A stretch of DNA of 64,000 nt, taken from NCBI GenBank assembly GCA_934476515.1, contig CAKSNZ010000006.1:1-64000 (forward strand), read 5' to 3'. A model generated the notes under the pieces. It saw only the letters and a program-made list of their open reading frames with translations. It had not been told where the DNA came from and did no database searches. The translations under genes and the position numbers were made by a program. Below, piece after piece: positions 61,213 to 64,000 of the stretch. Numbering within the stretch: the first letter of the stretch is position 1; each line of letters opens with the position of its first letter. This DNA is from an uncultured Ruminococcus sp. (lineage in GTDB: Bacteria; Bacillota; Clostridia; Oscillospirales; Acutalibacteraceae).

Positions 61213-62592
61213 ATGTTAACTTATGATATGTCAAAAAGAGAGAAAACACCGGCCTATCAGTATCTTTATCATTGTATAAAGGATGATATACTTTCCGGCA
61301 GTCTTTTACCGAATGAAAAGTTACCCTCAAAGAGAAGTTTGTCAACACACCTTGATGTTAGTGTTGTAACTGTAATGAGTGCCTATGAGCTTTTGGTTTC
61401 TGAGGGTTATTTATATACTAAGCCTAAAAGTGGTTACTTTGTTGTACCTATTAAAACTCAGCAAAAGGTAACTAACTTCCAATTGTCTGAACTTGATTTT
61501 AAAGAGTTTACACCATGGTTTGATTTTAGTGGTAATGCAACAGACAGTAGCGACTTTCCATTTTCAGTATGGAGTAAGTTAATGAGAAAAACTTTACTTG
61601 ACTACGAAAGTGAATTGCTAAATCCTATACCATATAACGGTGCTGAGATTTTAAGGAAAGCACTTTGTCAGTATCTTTTTCATCATAGTGGTATGAAAGT
61701 ATATCCTGAACAGATTATTATAGGTGCAGGTGCTGAGTACCTTTATTCTGTAATTATTAGGCTTGTAGGTAGTAACAAAACCTATGCATTGGAAAATCCC
61801 GGTTACAATAGAATCAGTCAAATTTATCAAATGAATCAGGTTGCAACAGAATATATTGATGTTGACAATAAGGGTATCAGCTATGAAAAGTTAAAGGAAA
61901 GCAATGCAAGTGTTGTGCATATAAGTCCCAGCCATCAGTACCCAACAGGTATTGTTATGCCGGTAGACAGAAGAAATGAAATTCTTAACTGGGCTGATGA
62001 AAATGACGGTTATATAATCGAGGACGACTATGACAGTGAGTTTAAAGGTAGCAAACCTATTGAAACAATGTTTTCAGCCGATAAGAATGAAAGAGTCCTT
62101 TACCTAAACACATTTAGCAAAACTATTGCACCGTCAATGAGAATAGGTTACTTGGTTTTGCCACTTCATTTATTGAAAAAATATAGAGAAACAATGAATT
62201 TTCTTTCATGTACTGTTCCTAGCTTTGAACAATATACTTTGGCGAATTTCATTAGTGACGGGTATTTTGAACGACATATTTCACGAATGAAAAAGCAGTA
62301 TTCATCACGAAAAAAGGAAATTATGGATGTGTTCAAGAATAGTGAAATTAAGGATAAAATCAGCATTGTTGAGAATATGTCAGGCTTTCACTTCTTAGTG
62401 AAAATAAATACAGAAAAGACCGATGAACAGTTTATCAAGGAACTAAAAGAAAAGAATATAAATGCAAGATTTTTAAGTCAGTATTACCATAAAGAAAATA
62501 AGGATTGCCACCACTTTATGATTGTGAATTATTCCGGTATCCAAAAAGAAAAATTGGAAAAAGCGATTGAGGTTTTAGGTGAGATAATTTAG
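61213..62592 (+). CDS. pdxR: MocR-family (PdxR-like) regulator with aminotransferase domain
   Basis: 459 residues. GntR-type winged helix about 1-80 (YLYHCIKDDILSGSLLPNEK LPSKRSL, VVTVMSAYELLVSEGYLYT), then a fold-type I aminotransferase domain to the end: GAGAEYLYSVIIRL, SPSHQYPTGIVMP, EDDYDSEF and the PLP lysine in NTFSKTIAPSMRIGYL. By family, PLP acts as effector. Divergent from the ECF transporter and B6 kinase, with an inverted repeat between. Symbol by context and family; other MocR targets possible. Confidence 0.85.
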   Translation: MLTYDMSKREKTPAYQYLYHCIKDDILSGSLLPNEKLPSKRSLSTHLDVSVVTVMSAYELLVSEGYLYTKPKSGYFVVPIKTQQKVTNFQLSELDFKEFTPWFDFSGNATDSSDFPFSVWSKLMRKTLLDYESELLNPIPYNGAEILRKALCQYLFHHSGMKVYPEQIIIGAGAEYLYSVIIRLVGSNKTYALENPGYNRISQIYQMNQVATEYIDVDNKGISYEKLKESNASVVHISPSHQYPTGIVMPVDRRNEILNWADENDGYIIEDDYDSEFKGSKPIETMFSADKNERVLYLNTFSKTIAPSMRIGYLVLPLHLLKKYRETMNFLSCTVPSFEQYTLANFISDGYFERHISRMKKQYSSRKKEIMDVFKNSEIKDKISIVENMSGFHFLVKINTEKTDEQFIKELKEKNINARFLSQYYHKENKDCHHFMIVNYSGIQKEKLEKAIEVLGEII

Positions 62593-63530
62593 TTTTTGAA
62601 TTTTGTCTGTACCAATGTATAAACTGTTTTTATAAATTAGTTTTTTACAATTTTGTTTGTGCGTAAAGGCTAATCAGTTTTGCAAATTAGGGTTTGTCTT
62701 TTTAATTTTGATTGTTAGTTAAGGTGAATTTGTAGTGAGAATATATACCATAAAATCATATGAAACTATGACTCACAGGTGTAGGGGACATCATTGATGT
62801 CCCGTTTGAAAATTAACCTTTCTATTTGTATTTTGTCCTTTGTAGATATTATAAATTTATAATCTGTAAACAAGACAAAAAGCCCATAGGTATCACACTT
62901 TTTTAACTGGCGAACAATGTTCGCCCCTACGACTGTAAGCCAAAAGTTTGTTGTAATTTTGTCCTATGTAGTTACCCTGAATTTGTACATATTCGCCAGT
63001 CTCCCTTGTGTAAAGGGAGATGTTTTGCAAATGCAAAACAGAGGAATTGTCACGGTAGATAGTGTTCTCTAGATAAAATGTGTACGATTAGATAAAAGTT
63101 ATCTATAAATATAGGAACGAACAGTGTTCGTTCCCTACATCATATATCGAATAAATCTTATATAATCTAAAGTGCCTACCAAAACAATCCTTCCACCACT
63201 TCGTGGTCCCCCTTCCTTTACACAAGGAAGGCCGGATAGTCTCTGCTAATTCTAAATATCTACCACAAAACAAGGTATGTTCTAACCCCACAAACCCTAA
63301 TTTATTGTACTAATTTATCTTTACCAATAATCAAAATTGAAAAATTCAAATTTGCCTTTATGAAGAAACATATTACCAAAGGCTACAACTAAATATTACA
63401 AGAAAAGTCAGTTTAACTGCTGATTTTTTTAATAAGGATTATACTATAATAGAAAGAAAAAATATAATGTAGAAAATAGAATTGTTTGAATTTTATTGTA
63501 GAAAATAAAAATTTTTAAATTTACTGCACT
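62593..63530. repeat. Mosaic intergenic element, copy C, in 984-bp gene-free gap
   Basis: No coding potential. Left side: three diverged direct copies of a unit starting AATTTTG-T-TGT. Then the 190-bp block 62727-62917, nearly identical to 8493-8683, including palindrome GGGACATCA/TGATGTCCC (62785-62803). Then palindromes GGCGAAC/GTTCGCC (62909-62925), CTCCCTT/AAGGGAG (63001-63019), TGTTTTGC/GCAAAACA (63021-63040), GGAACGAAC/GTTCGTTCC (63114-63134) and CCTTCCTT/AAGGAAGG (63211-63231). Right end: CCCCACAAACCCTAATTT from 63286. 63360-63576 is AT-rich leader. Confidence 0.75.
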
Positions 63531-63576
63531 AAAAGAAACTCTTGATTCGTTTTATTTATGAAAGGAGGTTAAGAGA

Positions 63577-64000
63577 TTGTTTAATCCACTTACCAGAGAT
63601 GATTACAATAAAGTTGTTGAAGAATTCTCCGATATGATTTTTAGAATAGCTTATCAAAACTTATGTAACATTGCTGATGCAGAGGATGTTGTTCAGGAAG
63701 TTTTTATTTCTTTGCTAAAGTCAAAGGGTAAAATTTTCAAAGATTCCGAACATCTAAAGTCTTGGCTAATCAGAGTGACAATCAACAAATGCCTTGATGT
63801 AAGACGATCCTTTTTCCGAAAAAATACTGTGCCTATTGAGTCACAGGTAATTTCATATACAGACGAAGAAAAAGTCCTAATGGACGAAATTATGAAACTA
63901 CCTAAGGACTACCGAAATATTATCTACTTGTATTATTATGAGGGATATAAAATAAAGGAAATTGCAGAAATTCTTGGAAAAAATCAAAACACTATCAGTT
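63577..64000 (+). CDS. ECF-type RNA polymerase sigma factor, 3' end outside window
   Basis: About 141 codons visible from a TTG start at 63577, with AAAGGAGG at 63561-63568 (8-nt spacing). Region 2: FSDMIFRIAYQNLCNIADAE then DVVQEVFISLLKSKGK and HLKSWLIRVTINKCLDVRR. Region 4 begins IMKLPKDYRNIIYLYYYEGY KIKEIAEILGKNQNTIS. This is the sigma-70 ECF layout; a cognate anti-sigma gene would be expected just beyond the edge. Start is inferred, as the nearer ATG at 63558 stops after four codons. Confidence 0.9.
   Translation, partial: MFNPLTRDDYNKVVEEFSDMIFRIAYQNLCNIADAEDVVQEVFISLLKSKGKIFKDSEHLKSWLIRVTINKCLDVRRSFFRKNTVPIESQVISYTDEEKVLMDEIMKLPKDYRNIIYLYYYEGYKIKEIAEILGKNQNTIS

Noticed and set aside
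63103..63291. 62-codon frame on the minus strand
   Set aside because: It lies inside repeat copy C, spans two palindromes and has no ribosome binding site.
1..64000. tRNA, rRNA or complete insertion sequence
   Set aside because: Gaps over 150 bp were read on both strands; no tRNA-like cloverleaf, rRNA segment or transposase was recognised. A covariance-model scan was not possible.

Overview
The window looks like chromosome from a low-GC, anaerobic, endospore-forming Clostridia, most plausibly an Oscillospiraceae/Ruminococcus-type gut bacterium. The family assignment is inference; the sequence itself shows AT-rich intergenic DNA, AGGAGG-type ribosome binding sites, the spoIIAA-spoIIAB-sigF operon, a PdaB-type deacetylase, RicT, a Cys-specific T-box, and a small secreted protein with a cohesin-like domain. 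No rRNA, tRNA, CRISPR array or complete insertion sequence was seen.

Left end (1-6.5 kb) is accessory. It starts with a cut-off FUSC-type membrane protein, then a chimeric reading frame joining an ImmA/IrrE-type zinc peptidase front to the back end of a Tn916-type integrase, then a GC-richer MATE exporter. After that come single-gene units (lipoprotein, XRE regulator, flavodoxin, acetyltransferase), the first three of them ended by near-copies of one terminator hairpin, which also ends the MATE gene, and mostly restarted by similar promoters. From 6.6 to 14.5 kb: ilvD, an intergenic repeat element, the cohesin-like secreted protein, a pgk-tpiA-gpmI glycolysis operon, trmL and a 60-residue membrane protein.

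14.5-24 kb is an envelope region on the minus strand. A sugar-type ABC importer (lipoprotein plus two permeases, no ATPase) runs directly into a small adaptor-like protein and a MacB-core membrane protein. It is followed by an M23 endopeptidase behind WalR-like boxes, then a GH25 lysozyme with luxS. 24-38 kb is a plus-strand run: trmB, a calcium-loop lipoprotein, a two-component system, a DUF1385 protein, prmC, recA-recX, rimO, pgsA, a T-box controlled cysE-cysS pair and a pdaB-like gene.

38.4-46.3 kb holds an aromatic amino acid cluster (aroE, aroK, aroF, tyrA, aroB, aroA, aroC, pheA) lacking only the dehydroquinase step. Then come acpP, proS and metA. 49.3-56.5 kb on the minus strand holds yfcE, holB, ricT, a 56-residue ferredoxin, trmN-like, rsmI, folC and the sigma-F operon. 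56.6-57.6 kb carries three unrecognised genes in tandem. The right end has proB-proA, a PdxR-type regulator divergent from a pyridoxal kinase/ECF transporter pair, a 1 kb repeat-rich intergenic stretch and the start of an ECF sigma factor cut by the window edge.

Three large intergenic stretches (8.4-8.9, 38.0-38.35, 62.6-63.4 kb) are copies of one mosaic, palindrome-rich, apparently non-coding element family. Together with the ATPase-less importer/adaptor operon and the three-gene unknown cassette, these are the least explained parts of the window.
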